DNA from: Sphingobacteriaceae bacterium
Lineage (GTDB): Bacteria > Bacteroidota > Bacteroidia > B-17B0 > Aurantibacillaceae
Direction: 5' to 3'
Assembly (NCBI GenBank): GCA_023251725.1
Contig: JAHEYG010000019.1
Span: forward strand, 1 to 43,385
DNA: 43,385 bases
The position numbers and the translations under genes are program-made. Shown here one piece after another: positions 16,539-25,718 of the stretch (position 1 is its first letter; each line of letters begins with the position of its first letter). A model generated the notes under the pieces. The model made no database searches, had not been told where the DNA came from, and saw only the letters and a program-made list of their open reading frames with translations.

Positions 16539-17874
16539 ATTCTTGTTAAGAATTGCTTTTGTTTTTTTTATGGTTCAAATTCATTCCCCTTCATTTTCGC
16601 AAACATCTCAAAAACAAAATCAGATAATTCAGCCAAAGGCCGACAAAAAAGAACTCGAAAATAAAAAGAAAAGACTAAACGAAGAGATTAATGAAATTAA
16701 TTCGCTCTTAAACGAAACCAAGGCCAATAAAAAAACATCCTTAAATCAATTAGTGGCGCTTAATAAAAAAATCAGCATCCGCGAAGAATTAATTAATACC
16801 ATTAACGCCGAAATTCATCAGCTGAATCGTGAGATAAAACAAAATCAAAACGAAACCGAAAAGTTAAAACAAAATTTAATAAAACTTAAAAGCGATTATG
16901 CGCGTATGATTTATTTTGCGCAGCGTAACAAGGATTCTTATAGTCGTTTGGTTTTTATTTTTGCTTCCGGTGATTTTAATCAGGCTTACATGCGTTTAAA
17001 ATATTTTCAGCAGTATTCGCAATTCCGAAAAAAACAAGCCGAAGAAATTGGTAAAGCACAAACTTTATTATTGGAAAAAATTGACGAATTAAAAGATAAA
17101 CGCAACCAAAAGAATTTATTATTGGGAAATGAAGTGGAAGAAAAAACCAGCTTAGGCAAAGAAAAACAAGATCAGGAAGTGGTGCTCACCGAATTGCAAA
17201 CTAAAGAAAAAGGTTTAAAAGAAGAATTGGAAAAGAAAAAACGTGACGCCGAAAATTTGCAGATAGCCATTAAAAAATTAATTGAAGCCGAAATAAAACG
17301 AAAAATAGAAGAAGCAAAAGCTGAAGCCGCCGCTCTCGCTGCAAAAAACGAAAAAACAGAAAAAAACATTAAGAAGCCAAAAATAAAGGACGTTCCGGAA
17401 ATAAAAACAAATAAAAAAGACATTCCAGAATTAAGTGACGAAGCGATTGAATTGAGTAACGATTTTTCGAACAACCGCGGCAAATTACCGTGGCCGGTTA
17501 TCAAAGGATATATTTGCGAAGAGTACGGCGAACACGAACATCCGGCCATAAAAGGATTTATGATTGTAAACAGCGGCATCGAAATTTGTACTTCCATGGG
17601 CTCGCAGGCACGGGCGGTGTTTGATGGGGAAGTTACAGGAATCGCCGTTTCGCCTACCGGCGGAAAATTAGTGATGATTCGGCACGGCGAATATATAACG
17701 GTGTATTCTAATTTAGGAGAAGTGATTGTAAAAACGGGCGACAAAATAAAATTAAAACAAGCTATCGGAACAATTTTGCATAACGAAGATGAAGGCAAAA
17801 CCGCCATGAGTTTTCAAATTTGGAAAGGATTAAAAACTACTGATCCTGTAGGCTGGTTGCTTAACGCAAAATAA
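16507..17874 (+). CDS. EnvC-like coiled-coil protein with degenerate LytM (M23) domain
   Basis: A 455-residue exported protein (signal peptide FLLRIAFVFFMVQIHSPSFSQ). Residues ~45-290 are long coiled coil rich in Lys/Glu (KKELENKKKRLNEEINEINS onward), then a Lys-rich linker, then a C-terminal LytM fold (GYICEEYGEHEHPAIKGFMI to MSFQIWKG). Zinc-binding residues of active M23 peptidases look lost: GIEIC stands where HxxxD..GID is expected, and MSFQIW replaces the HxH strand. That matches EnvC, which activates cell-wall amidases during division and does not cut itself. The ATG lies inside the end of the DUF4292 gene, implying coupling. Confidence 0.88.
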   Translation: MNPFRLKSKNKFLLRIAFVFFMVQIHSPSFSQTSQKQNQIIQPKADKKELENKKKRLNEEINEINSLLNETKANKKTSLNQLVALNKKISIREELINTINAEIHQLNREIKQNQNETEKLKQNLIKLKSDYARMIYFAQRNKDSYSRLVFIFASGDFNQAYMRLKYFQQYSQFRKKQAEEIGKAQTLLLEKIDELKDKRNQKNLLLGNEVEEKTSLGKEKQDQEVVLTELQTKEKGLKEELEKKKRDAENLQIAIKKLIEAEIKRKIEEAKAEAAALAAKNEKTEKNIKKPKIKDVPEIKTNKKDIPELSDEAIELSNDFSNNRGKLPWPVIKGYICEEYGEHEHPAIKGFMIVNSGIEICTSMGSQARAVFDGEVTGIAVSPTGGKLVMIRHGEYITVYSNLGEVIVKTGDKIKLKQAIGTILHNEDEGKTAMSFQIWKGLKTTDPVGWLLNAK

Positions 17875-17888
17875 TTTATTTAATTTCA

Positions 17889-18713
17889 TTAAAGCATTAA
17901 TCGGTAATAACATAACATAATAAAAACCGATTCAAAACCAGGTCCGCCATAAACTTTAAAATCGTGATCGCCCGACTGAACAGGGTATTCGGGTGTAAGA
18001 TGCATTGAAGAAATATTAATGAAATCATAAGGATTAAAAGAAATATTTATTCCCACCGAATGATTACCGTCTATTCTAATTTGATTATTTATATGAAGGT
18101 ATAAATTAAAATAACTTTTGTAATTGGTATAATCGCGAGTGATGGTGGTTTGATTATATAAACCCGATAATTTATTTTGTTCCCAATACGAAAAAGTTAA
18201 AGGTTCGTAGCCGCCTTTTGTTCTTAGAAAATAATAATTCACATCCCAACCATAACCTAAAATATAATATTTATTAAGCGGAATTTTTACGGTGAATTGA
18301 AAAAATAAATTATCATAAGTAAAGGCAATAGTATTAAAATTTTTACTCACAAAAGGCCGCACCGTTACATTGGTATCTAAAGCCGAAATTTTTTCTTTGA
18401 AATCAAACATTCCGTATCCAATATTCATTTCATAAGAAGACCTGCCGTGTTTAAATTGTTTTTCGGTGCACAAACTAATATTATAAGCCTGGCTGTATTC
18501 GTTAGTGGCGAAAGTATCGCGCTTCGGAAATAAAATAGTTCCGTAAGCAATTCTAATTCCGAATGTACGTTTGTTGATTTTTGAAATTAATTCTTCTTTA
18601 GGCCCTTTCCACATCAATTCTTTTGGCGGAATCTGTGAAAACAAAAACGAGCGCCCGTAAAAAAATAAAGGCACTGTCATTAAAATATATTTTACAAAAA
18701 TAATTTTCACCAT
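17889..18713 (-). CDS. Unknown exported protein, possible beta-barrel
   Basis: A 274-residue protein with signal peptide (ILMTVPLFFYGRSFLFSQ). The body has alternating amphipathic strands with many aromatics (FGIRIAYGTILFPKRDT, YEMNIGYGMFDFKEKI, YYILGYGWDVNYYFL, SYFNLYLHINNQIRIDGNHS) and ends CYYRLML, consistent with an outer-membrane barrel. I do not recognise the family. It converges on the EnvC-like gene with 14 bases between stops, with no obvious hairpin. The DUF4296 gene lies upstream on the same strand, 62 bases away. Confidence 0.7.
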   Translation of the reverse strand: MVKIIFVKYILMTVPLFFYGRSFLFSQIPPKELMWKGPKEELISKINKRTFGIRIAYGTILFPKRDTFATNEYSQAYNISLCTEKQFKHGRSSYEMNIGYGMFDFKEKISALDTNVTVRPFVSKNFNTIAFTYDNLFFQFTVKIPLNKYYILGYGWDVNYYFLRTKGGYEPLTFSYWEQNKLSGLYNQTTITRDYTNYKSYFNLYLHINNQIRIDGNHSVGINISFNPYDFINISSMHLTPEYPVQSGDHDFKVYGGPGFESVFIMLCYYRLML

Positions 18714-18775
18714 TCAAAATATTTAGGGCGCTTAAACTAATTAAATCTAATGTAAGAAAAATTTTAATAGAACAT

Positions 18776-19120
18776 TTATTTTCTTGCAGATTGCAGTCGA
18801 CTTAGTTTTTCGAGGGCTAATTCGTATGCCTCTTTATACAATGCAGGGTGATGGCTGTAAAAATACAGGGTTGTATCGAAAGTTGTTTTGGAAATGCCAT
18901 TGTCAAATAAGGGATTAAAAGAATACACCGAATCGCTTTTGTTGCCGAAAATGTTTTTTATATTGATGCTGGAAGCCGCTTCCGCCATAGTAAAATCGCA
19001 AATTAGCTTACTAAACTTTTCTTTATCCAAAACATTGGCCGGAATATTAATTTCTTTTTTTTGATAACCACAAGATAGGAAACACAAAATAAAACAAATT
19101 ATAGAAATGTTCTTCCCCAT
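18776..19120 (-). CDS. DUF4296 lipoprotein
   Basis: A 114-residue lipoprotein: leader ISIICFILCFLSC ends in a lipobox Cys, then DKEKFSKLICDFTMAEAASS and DTTLYFYSHHPALYKEAYEL, which follow the DUF4296 plan of a short helix with an acidic-Ala stretch and a later SxxYY..P..Y motif. Function unknown. Short proteins of this family are widespread in Bacteroidota. Confidence 0.8.
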   Translation of the reverse strand: MGKNISIICFILCFLSCGYQKKEINIPANVLDKEKFSKLICDFTMAEAASSINIKNIFGNKSDSVYSFNPLFDNGISKTTFDTTLYFYSHHPALYKEAYELALEKLSRLQSARK

Positions 19121-19293
19121 TAAACAAAGGTATTCAATTAAGTGTATCTGGAGGGGAGAAGACTAAAATATTTAGATTTTTTAGGGAATTGAAGTTTTTT
19201 TGCAGAATCAGTATTTTATTTTAATATTTACTGTTGAAACCTGTTTGATATCAGGATAAAATTTTAGAGTATTCACCAAATAAAAATTGCATT

Positions 19294-20010
19294 ATGAAAC
19301 TAACAAAACTTTATTTTTTAATGGCAGTAGCTGTTCTGTTCAGTCAGTGTAAACAGGCAGGTTATGTATCTCGTAAATACACCAAAGGTAAATACCACGA
19401 GAACAAAGATAAATTAACTGCAAAAACAAACCCGGGCAATTCAATAAATCTTTCTCATCCGGGGTCGGTTGAAACAAAAAAGCCTTCGGTAAAATTGGAG
19501 CCCCAAAAAATAACACTTTTTGAAACCGATAAACAAAAAGAAAATGCAATCGCCCTAGCACAACCGCGCAATACAACTGCGAAACATGCACCTCTTTTAA
19601 ATCCTGAAACCAAACAAGCCTTAATGCGAATGCGCGCCAACTTAAAAGACGGAATAATAAAAGCTTTTACTTTTAAGAAAAATAAAAAAAGTAAAGAGGG
19701 TGCACCTGAGGGTTTAACAACCGGACTTTCCATCGGTGCATTTGCTTCGGGGGTAGTTTCTATAATTTTAGTTTTGCTGGCCATCATTACTTCTTTGAAA
19801 TTTGCAATCGTATCTTATTACTTTTTTATTGCAATGGGTGTTGGTGTTCTCGGACTTGCCTTAGGAATAACTACTTTGGTAATTGGTCAGGGAGACTTAG
19901 GAAGTATGCAAAAATCATTTTCGGTATTGGGTATTGCTTTAGGTGGAGGTGGACTCATATTTGCATTACTTTGGTATTTTCTTATTACGCTTTTAATAGG
20001 AGGAATTTAA
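19294..20010 (+). CDS. Lipoprotein with three C-terminal membrane helices and a YTKGKYH motif
   Basis: A 238-residue protein. The leader LYFLMAVAVLFSQC ends in a lipobox. Directly after it comes GYVSRKYTKGKYHENKDK, a basic motif I have seen near the start of other small Bacteroidota lipoproteins. A low-complexity basic linker follows (to ~145), then three hydrophobic segments (FASGVVSIILVLLAIITSL, YYFFIAMGVGVLGLALGITT, LGIALGGGGLIFALLWYFLI) like DUF4190-type helices. A lipid anchor plus membrane helices is unusual; it may sit in the inner membrane. Function unknown. It is a single-gene unit closed by a strong terminator at 20031-20068. Confidence 0.75.
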   Translation: MKLTKLYFLMAVAVLFSQCKQAGYVSRKYTKGKYHENKDKLTAKTNPGNSINLSHPGSVETKKPSVKLEPQKITLFETDKQKENAIALAQPRNTTAKHAPLLNPETKQALMRMRANLKDGIIKAFTFKKNKKSKEGAPEGLTTGLSIGAFASGVVSIILVLLAIITSLKFAIVSYYFFIAMGVGVLGLALGITTLVIGQGDLGSMQKSFSVLGIALGGGGLIFALLWYFLITLLIGGI

Positions 20011-20030
20011 TTTAGAATTTAAATTATATA

Positions 20031-20068
20031 AAAAAATCCCCTTCGGATAATTCGGAAGGGGATTTTTT
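20031..20068. terminator. Bidirectional intrinsic terminator
   Basis: A perfect 14-base stem (AAAAAATCCCCTTC with GAAGGGGATTTTTT) around a 10-base loop. A-runs and T-runs on both ends make it work in either direction, serving the lipoprotein gene on the plus strand and the second ompH gene on the minus strand. Confidence 0.93.
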
Positions 20069-20088
20069 TATAATGGAAAAATTAAATT

Positions 20089-20688
20089 TTATTTTCCGCC
20101 ATTTGGTTTTGGAGGAGTGCCACCGCCTTTTGGTGTATTATTTTTTGGTGCACTGTTAGTACCCGGAATTACGGCTAATGGCATGGTATCTAATTTCTTT
20201 TTTACGGGAACTAAAATATCATCACTTGACTCAGAATATAAAACGTTTCCGGAACTGGTATCCAATGCATATTTATATCCAAGTTCTTTTGCAACAGCTT
20301 CAATTCCTTTTTTAGCTTTATCCATAATAGGAGCAGTTAACTCACCATATTTTTTTTGGTAATCTTGTTGAGCTTGTCCTTTAAAATCCTGAATGCGGGT
20401 TTGCAAAGATTGTAATTCTTCACCTCTGGTTTTTTTAACCAAATCACTCATAGTGGTTTCATTGGCAAGATAGTCTTGATATTTTGTTTGGAATTCATTT
20501 TCCATACTCGACATTGTTTTTTCAAGGTCTTTCAAATACGCTTGCGCTACATCTTTTGCAGTTTTGGTTTCAGGCATTAAACCTATTAATGAATCTAAAT
20601 CAATGTGCGCAATTTTTTGTGCATTGGCATACGTTAATGTACCGACCGCGAATAAAGTTAAGGCTACTTTTTTAATGGATGTTTTCAT
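20089..20688 (-). CDS. OmpH/Skp-family periplasmic chaperone (copy 2)
   Basis: A 199-residue secreted protein (leader IKKVALTLFAVGTLTYANAQ). The Skp-like core, IAHIDLDSLIGLMPETK then a long coiled-coil arm (YLKDLEKTMSSMENEFQTKY) and a C-terminal strand (GYKYALDTSSGNVLYSESSD), is complete. It ends in a Pro/Gly/Lys-rich tail (NTPKGGGTPPKPNGGK) absent from the other copy. Skp trimers hold unfolded outer-membrane proteins in the periplasm. It follows the first ompH gene by 69 bases and ends at the strong terminator. Confidence 0.92.
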   Translation of the reverse strand: MKTSIKKVALTLFAVGTLTYANAQKIAHIDLDSLIGLMPETKTAKDVAQAYLKDLEKTMSSMENEFQTKYQDYLANETTMSDLVKKTRGEELQSLQTRIQDFKGQAQQDYQKKYGELTAPIMDKAKKGIEAVAKELGYKYALDTSSGNVLYSESSDDILVPVKKKLDTMPLAVIPGTNSAPKNNTPKGGGTPPKPNGGK

Positions 20689-20757
20689 TTGATTTTATTT
20701 TTTGTGTTTTATTTTTTGGTTTATTTTTAATTTTTTTTTTGGATGTGTTGAAACGAA

Positions 20758-21276
20758 TTATTTTTTATTGTATCCCATAAAAGTAATTACCTCTTCACTT
20801 TTATCGTATTTCGTGTTGGCGTACAAAATGGCCACTTGTCCGGCTTTATCAAACATAATAGCAATTCCGCCTCTTTCGGCTACCGACTTAACGGCATTAT
20901 AAACTTTATCCTGAATAGGCTTAACCAATTCTTGACGTTTCTTAAATAATTCACCATCTACACCAAAGCGTGCCTTTTGCAATTCTTTTACTTCTTTTTC
21001 TTTATTTACAATTTCGTTCTCGCGTTTCTTTTTCATGTCGTCGGTTAACAAAATCGCATCGGCTTGGTAGGCTTTATACAATTTATCTACTTCGGTATAT
21101 TTCAATTCAATTTCTTTTTGCCAATCAACCGAAACTTTATCAATTTCTGCTTGAGCCGCTTTATATTCTGGAATACTCGCTAAAATATAATCCGAATCAA
21201 CATAACCCACTTTTTGCGCTGAAGCGTTAGACGCCCCAAGAGCAACAAAAGCTATAACACAAATAATTTTTTTCAT
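20758..21276 (-). CDS. OmpH/Skp-family periplasmic chaperone (copy 1)
   Basis: A 172-residue secreted protein with leader ending ASNASAQ. KVGYVDSDYILASIPEYKAA is the usual start of Bacteroidota OmpH proteins, followed by the coiled-coil arm and the end strand IAIMFDKAGQVAILYANTKY. It works with BamA, encoded just upstream (74 bases), in outer-membrane protein assembly. The two copies differ enough to suggest separate or hetero-oligomeric roles, which is inference. Confidence 0.94.
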   Translation of the reverse strand: MKKIICVIAFVALGASNASAQKVGYVDSDYILASIPEYKAAQAEIDKVSVDWQKEIELKYTEVDKLYKAYQADAILLTDDMKKKRENEIVNKEKEVKELQKARFGVDGELFKKRQELVKPIQDKVYNAVKSVAERGGIAIMFDKAGQVAILYANTKYDKSEEVITFMGYNKK

Positions 21277-21350
21277 TCTGTATTTTAATTAAAATTAAAC
21301 AATTTTAAGAGGAGGCAAGGTACATAATATCTTTAATTTAACATTTTTTA

Positions 21351-23891
21351 TTATAATTCTCCGAGCGTTCCTCCAATGGTAAAGTGAAATTGTCCCACAC
21401 CATTTCCGGCGCCGGGATTGCCCGGAACAGGATCAAATCCCCATCCGTAATCAACTCCCAATAAACCAAACATTGGTAAAAAAACACGCAAACCAAAACC
21501 GGCACTTCGTTTAACATCAAATGGATTATAAGTTTTAAAACTCGGCCAGGTATTTCCGGCTTCTGCAAATCCTAAAATAAATATAGTGGCTTGCGGATTA
21601 AGTGTAATTGGAAAACGAAGCTCCATAGTATAACGACTCACAATCGGATCTCCTTTACTGCCCGACAAAGAATTATCCGGATAACCTCTTAAACCAACAA
21701 TTTCTCGAGCTACAAAATTTTGATATCCGCTTAATCCACTTCCTCCTAAATAAAAACGTTCAAATGGCGAGAAACCAACCGAAGGATTGTAATAACTTAA
21801 AAATCCAAAACCAATTTTGGTTCTCAGTACCAAATTTCTTGCTTCTTTACCTTCGGCGGCACGCTTGTTGGTTAACTGAGTAAACCACTCGGCAGTAAAT
21901 TTGTATTTTTGGTATTCTGTAAATCTATAACGTTCGGCCGGTAAAAGATCATTATAATTTCGTCCGTCGAAAGCAGAGTAAGGCGGAGTCCATTTACCTG
22001 TAAATGTAATGTTAGAACCATTCTTCGGAAAGATTGGAGCGTCAACAGAGTTGCGCGCTATATTTAAAGTTAAACTAACATCATTAGAGTAACCGGTATT
22101 AAATACAAAGGCCGGGTATTGCCATAATTCATAATAATTATAACCCACCGAAGCATACATCTGAAAAAAATCGTCGGGCCATTTAAGCCGTCTTCCTAAA
22201 CCTACAGTACCACCCGAAATATTCATAAAGTAAGAGGAAGGATTATTTTTAAGAACGCCATCGATGGTGGCCTGATGTTCTACTCCGTTTGAAAAAGATG
22301 AGTGGAAGGCGGAGACCGTTAGTGAGTTTGGTTTTTTGCCTCCCAACCACGGCTCAGTAAACGAAATGTTGTAAGATTGATACAGCAAGCCGTTAGTTTG
22401 TGCCGAAACACTTAGTCTTTGTCCGTCGCCCGTTGGAAGCGGTCTCCATGCCGACTTATGAAAAAAGTTACGCATCGAAAAATTATTAAAGGTAACTCCT
22501 AAAGTTCCAACCAAACGGTTTCCGCCGTATCCTCCCGACAAAGTAATCTGATCGCTTGGTTTTTCTTCTACGGTGTACTCAACGTCAACTGTTCCTTCGG
22601 CCGGATGAGGTGTTGGCACCACCCCTAATTTTTCGGCATTAAAATATCCGAGCTGCGATAACTCGCGTTGTGTACGCATAATATCTGAGCGGCGAAATAA
22701 TTGCCCCGGCCTTGTTCTAATCTCCCTGAAAATAACATGGTCGTTGGTTTTATCATTTCCCTTTACAGTAACTTTATCAATAATGGCTTGTCTGCCTTCG
22801 TACATGTGCATTTCAAAATCAATGGTATCGTTATGCACATTACTTTCGGTTGGATTTACCTGAAAAAATAAATACCCGTCATCCATATACAACGACGAAA
22901 TATCGTAACCATTCGGATTCATAAATAATTTTTGATCGAGACGTGTTTGATCAAACACGTCGCCTTTTTTAATACTTAAAATTGTGTCGAGCTGTCCGCC
23001 GCGGTATTTTGTATTTCCGAACCATTTAAAATCACCAAAATAAAATTTGTGTCCTTCTTCAATATACACATCAATGTTAACGCGTTTGTTATTTACAAAA
23101 TAAGTGGTGTCTTTTAAAATACGGGCATCGCGATAACCTTTACCGTTATATATTTCAATAATGGTAGGTAAATCTTTTTTTAAATTTTCTTCCAAATATT
23201 TACCCGAATTAAAAGGATTGTAAAGATGCCAGGCTTTTGTATCGCCCATTTTACGGTGAAGTTTCCAGCTTCCCACCACTGTATTACCATGAAAGGTAAG
23301 TTTTTTAATACGAACTTTTTTTCCTTTATCCACATTAATAAATAAAACAACGTGCGGCGTTTTAGCCAGTTTGTCATTTTCGGTGGTAATATTTATTTGG
23401 GTGTGATAAAAACCTTTGTTCACATAATAATCTCTCACGGTATTTCTAATAAATCCGTTAGTATAATCGGTCACCACTTTTTCGCGTATTAAACGAATTT
23501 TATTTCTGATTTCGTCGGCTTCATTTTTTTTAACGGCGCCTTTAAATGAAAATCTTGAAAGGCGGGGACGCTCAACAACATCAATCCGTAAAAAAATGGC
23601 ATCGCCAATAATTTTTTCTTTAAAAATTTTTATGTCTTCAAACAAACCTTGTTTCCATAAACTTTTAATGGCATCGGAAGTTTTATCGCCGGGAATAATA
23701 ATTTTATCTCCCACCGTTAAAGTGGATAATAATTTGATCACATTTTTATCGGTAAATTCTGCGCCGGTAACTTCAATGCCGCCAATGGTAAATTCTTTTG
23801 GCGCGGAGTAGCTGATAGAATCGGTTTGCGATTTGGAAGCGTAAGAGAGCGCCAACACAACAAAAAATATGTAAATAAATTTTATTTTCAT
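21351..23891 (-). CDS. bamA: Outer-membrane protein assembly factor BamA
   Basis: An 846-residue protein: signal peptide (IYIFFVVLALSYASKSQ), about five POTRA domains (~30-430; e.g. FTIGGIEVTGAEFTDKNVIK, KVRIKKLTFHGNTVVGSW, AIIDKVTVKGNDKTNDHVIF) and an Omp85 barrel (~440-846). The conserved lid-loop motif appears as VGLRGYPDNSLSG. BamA inserts beta-barrel proteins into the outer membrane and is essential. It overlaps uppS by 4 bases (ATGA). The C terminus reads HFTIGGTLGEL, so the last residue is Leu and not the usual aromatic. Confidence 0.97.
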   Translation of the reverse strand: MKIKFIYIFFVVLALSYASKSQTDSISYSAPKEFTIGGIEVTGAEFTDKNVIKLLSTLTVGDKIIIPGDKTSDAIKSLWKQGLFEDIKIFKEKIIGDAIFLRIDVVERPRLSRFSFKGAVKKNEADEIRNKIRLIREKVVTDYTNGFIRNTVRDYYVNKGFYHTQINITTENDKLAKTPHVVLFINVDKGKKVRIKKLTFHGNTVVGSWKLHRKMGDTKAWHLYNPFNSGKYLEENLKKDLPTIIEIYNGKGYRDARILKDTTYFVNNKRVNIDVYIEEGHKFYFGDFKWFGNTKYRGGQLDTILSIKKGDVFDQTRLDQKLFMNPNGYDISSLYMDDGYLFFQVNPTESNVHNDTIDFEMHMYEGRQAIIDKVTVKGNDKTNDHVIFREIRTRPGQLFRRSDIMRTQRELSQLGYFNAEKLGVVPTPHPAEGTVDVEYTVEEKPSDQITLSGGYGGNRLVGTLGVTFNNFSMRNFFHKSAWRPLPTGDGQRLSVSAQTNGLLYQSYNISFTEPWLGGKKPNSLTVSAFHSSFSNGVEHQATIDGVLKNNPSSYFMNISGGTVGLGRRLKWPDDFFQMYASVGYNYYELWQYPAFVFNTGYSNDVSLTLNIARNSVDAPIFPKNGSNITFTGKWTPPYSAFDGRNYNDLLPAERYRFTEYQKYKFTAEWFTQLTNKRAAEGKEARNLVLRTKIGFGFLSYYNPSVGFSPFERFYLGGSGLSGYQNFVAREIVGLRGYPDNSLSGSKGDPIVSRYTMELRFPITLNPQATIFILGFAEAGNTWPSFKTYNPFDVKRSAGFGLRVFLPMFGLLGVDYGWGFDPVPGNPGAGNGVGQFHFTIGGTLGEL

Positions 23892-24640
23892 TTTTTGTGA
23901 CTCATTAATTGTTCGCTCGTTTTTCCAAAGCGGCGTTCGCGATTCTGATAACTGATAATGGCTTCGTAAAAATCATTTTTTCTAAAATCGGGCCATAGCT
24001 TATCAGTAAAATAAAATTCGGCGTACGCCAGTTGCCACAATAAAAAATTACTAATACGGTGTTCGCCGCTGGTACGAATCATTAATTCAGGATCGGGATA
24101 AGCTTTGGTGCAAAGAAATTGAGCAATGGTATTTTCACTTATTTCTTCCGCTTTTAATTTTCCACTTCCCACTTTTTTCGAAATTTCTTTTACGGCTTCA
24201 GTTAATTCCCACTTAGATGAATAACTTAAAGCCAACACTAAAGTTAAACGCGTATTGTGTTGCGTAGCTGTAATAGATTCCTGCAATTCATTATAACAAG
24301 CTTCCGGTAAACTTTTTAAATTTCCAATTGCTTCGAGCTTTACTCCGTTTTTATTGAGTTGCGGTGTTTCTAAACTTATGGTTGCTACCAATAATTCCAT
24401 TAACGCATCTACTTCTTCTTTGGGACGATTCCAATTCTCGGTACTAAAAGCGTAAAGCGTTAAATATTTTATTCCAATCTCTGCAGCCGCTTCCACAATT
24501 TCTCTTACCGAATTAACGCCTTCGTGGTGACCAAATATACGGTCTTCTCCTTGCTGCTTCGCCCAACGGCCATTACCATCCATTATTATGGCTATGTGTT
24601 TTGGCAAGTCGGTTTTATTTATTTTTTCGAGCGGATTCAT
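23888..24640 (-). CDS. uppS: Isoprenyl transferase (undecaprenyl diphosphate synthase)
   Basis: A 250-residue cis-prenyltransferase that extends farnesyl diphosphate with isopentenyl units to the C55 lipid carrier. Catalytic start IAIIMDGNGRWAKQQG, the FGHHEGV stretch, TLYAFSTENWNRPKEEV and the C-terminal LMIRTSGEHRISNFLLWQ with the substrate-binding Arg and Ser are all intact. It is the first gene of the uppS-bamA-ompH-ompH run and supplies the carrier used by the WecA-like and UppP enzymes elsewhere in the window. Confidence 0.97.
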   Translation of the reverse strand: MNPLEKINKTDLPKHIAIIMDGNGRWAKQQGEDRIFGHHEGVNSVREIVEAAAEIGIKYLTLYAFSTENWNRPKEEVDALMELLVATISLETPQLNKNGVKLEAIGNLKSLPEACYNELQESITATQHNTRLTLVLALSYSSKWELTEAVKEISKKVGSGKLKAEEISENTIAQFLCTKAYPDPELMIRTSGEHRISNFLLWQLAYAEFYFTDKLWPDFRKNDFYEAIISYQNRERRFGKTSEQLMSHKK

Positions 24641-24656
24641 AGGTTTTAACAGCGGG

Positions 24657-24664
24657 CAAATTTA
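24657..24664 (-). promoter_or_regulatory. Possible -7 element of the uppS-bamA-ompH operon
   Basis: Minus-strand TAAATTTG matches TAnnTTTG exactly, 16 bases before the uppS ATG, which would leave a very short leader. No convincing -33 TTG. Confidence 0.35.
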
Positions 24665-24739
24665 ACAAAAAACCAATGAAAATCCTTATGAATTACAATG
24701 GTTTCGGGGTATTTGTATTGAATTATGATTTTTTAAGTA

Positions 24740-25570
24740 TTATTCAGTTCTAATAGAACCGTATGCGTGACAAGGTACAGGGCGGGGATTGAGTTTTATG
24801 TTAATTGTTAAACCACAAAAAATATACCAGTCTTGCGTACTTGGGTTTCCGCGCTGAGAATTTATAACATCGGCACCGCCACGTGTGCGATTAGAATACT
24901 GTAAACCTTTTAAGCCATTGGGCGGATTTATTTTAGGATCGGGATAAGTACCGCTCACATCGTCTAAATAATCCGTAAATGTTTTGCGCGGGCCCCATTC
25001 TAATCCGAGTCCTATTCGTTTCGAAACATTTACTTTAAAACCAATGCCGAATGGAATTGCCACTTGTACCAGACCGTAAGGTATACTTTGGCCTTCGGTT
25101 TGTAAAGGCTGCAAAGATTCCCATTGGCCGGCTCCTAAATTTCCGAGCGGCTTAAAAGTAAAAACGCTTATTCCTGCAAATAAAAAAGCCGAAAATTTAT
25201 ATTTATCATTGCTGATTCTATATTCTAAAAAATTAAATTCAGAAATGATATAAAACTCGTTGATGTCGGTTTTAAAATTTAAATTTCGTTGACGCTGATC
25301 GGAATCTTCACTTTGCGAATCATCGCCGGCAACGCCCCCATAATTATAACCGGCTCTAAAAGCGTAACGGTAATTGGGTGTAAAACGGTAAAAAGCGCCG
25401 AACGCAGGTTGAGTTAAAAAAAATTGACGGTTCGAATTTAAATCACCAATGTAATATGAGCCGCCTAAATAAATTCCCACTTCGTGCTGACGAAAAGTTC
25501 GCTTGCGTGTTTGAGCTTGAACGTTGCAAAACAACATTAAACCAATTAGTATTACGAGAAGGCGTTTCAT
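24740..25570 (-). CDS. DUF6089-type outer-membrane beta-barrel protein
   Basis: A 276-residue protein with signal peptide (LLVILIGLMLFCNVQAQ). Features typical of the family are HEVGIYLGGSYYIGDLN near the start, FGAFYRFTPNYRYAFRAGYN, and YSNRTRGGADVINSQRGNPS, with NSQRGNPSTQDWYIFCG in the last strands. It forms a small barrel of unknown function. In Bacteroidota it commonly stands just upstream of uppS and bamA, as here (99 bases). It diverges from the MBL-fold gene. Confidence 0.85.
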   Translation of the reverse strand: MKRLLVILIGLMLFCNVQAQTRKRTFRQHEVGIYLGGSYYIGDLNSNRQFFLTQPAFGAFYRFTPNYRYAFRAGYNYGGVAGDDSQSEDSDQRQRNLNFKTDINEFYIISEFNFLEYRISNDKYKFSAFLFAGISVFTFKPLGNLGAGQWESLQPLQTEGQSIPYGLVQVAIPFGIGFKVNVSKRIGLGLEWGPRKTFTDYLDDVSGTYPDPKINPPNGLKGLQYSNRTRGGADVINSQRGNPSTQDWYIFCGLTINIKLNPRPVPCHAYGSIRTE

Positions 25571-25718
25571 TATGACAATAACGTAAATATCGGGAAATTA
25601 TTACTTGTATTTTGTTAAAAATAAGTATGTAAAATACTGAATAACAATGTATTAAAGCAATGTTTTTAAAAATTATCCCTAGTCTTCGTAACAAAAGAGC
25701 ATCTTTGCAAAATAAATT

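Noticed and set aside
17172-17807. 211-codon open frame on the minus strand
   Set aside because: Antisense to the EnvC-like gene; Ser/Phe-rich composition mirrors the Lys/Glu-rich coiled coil on the other strand, and no signal or family is seen.
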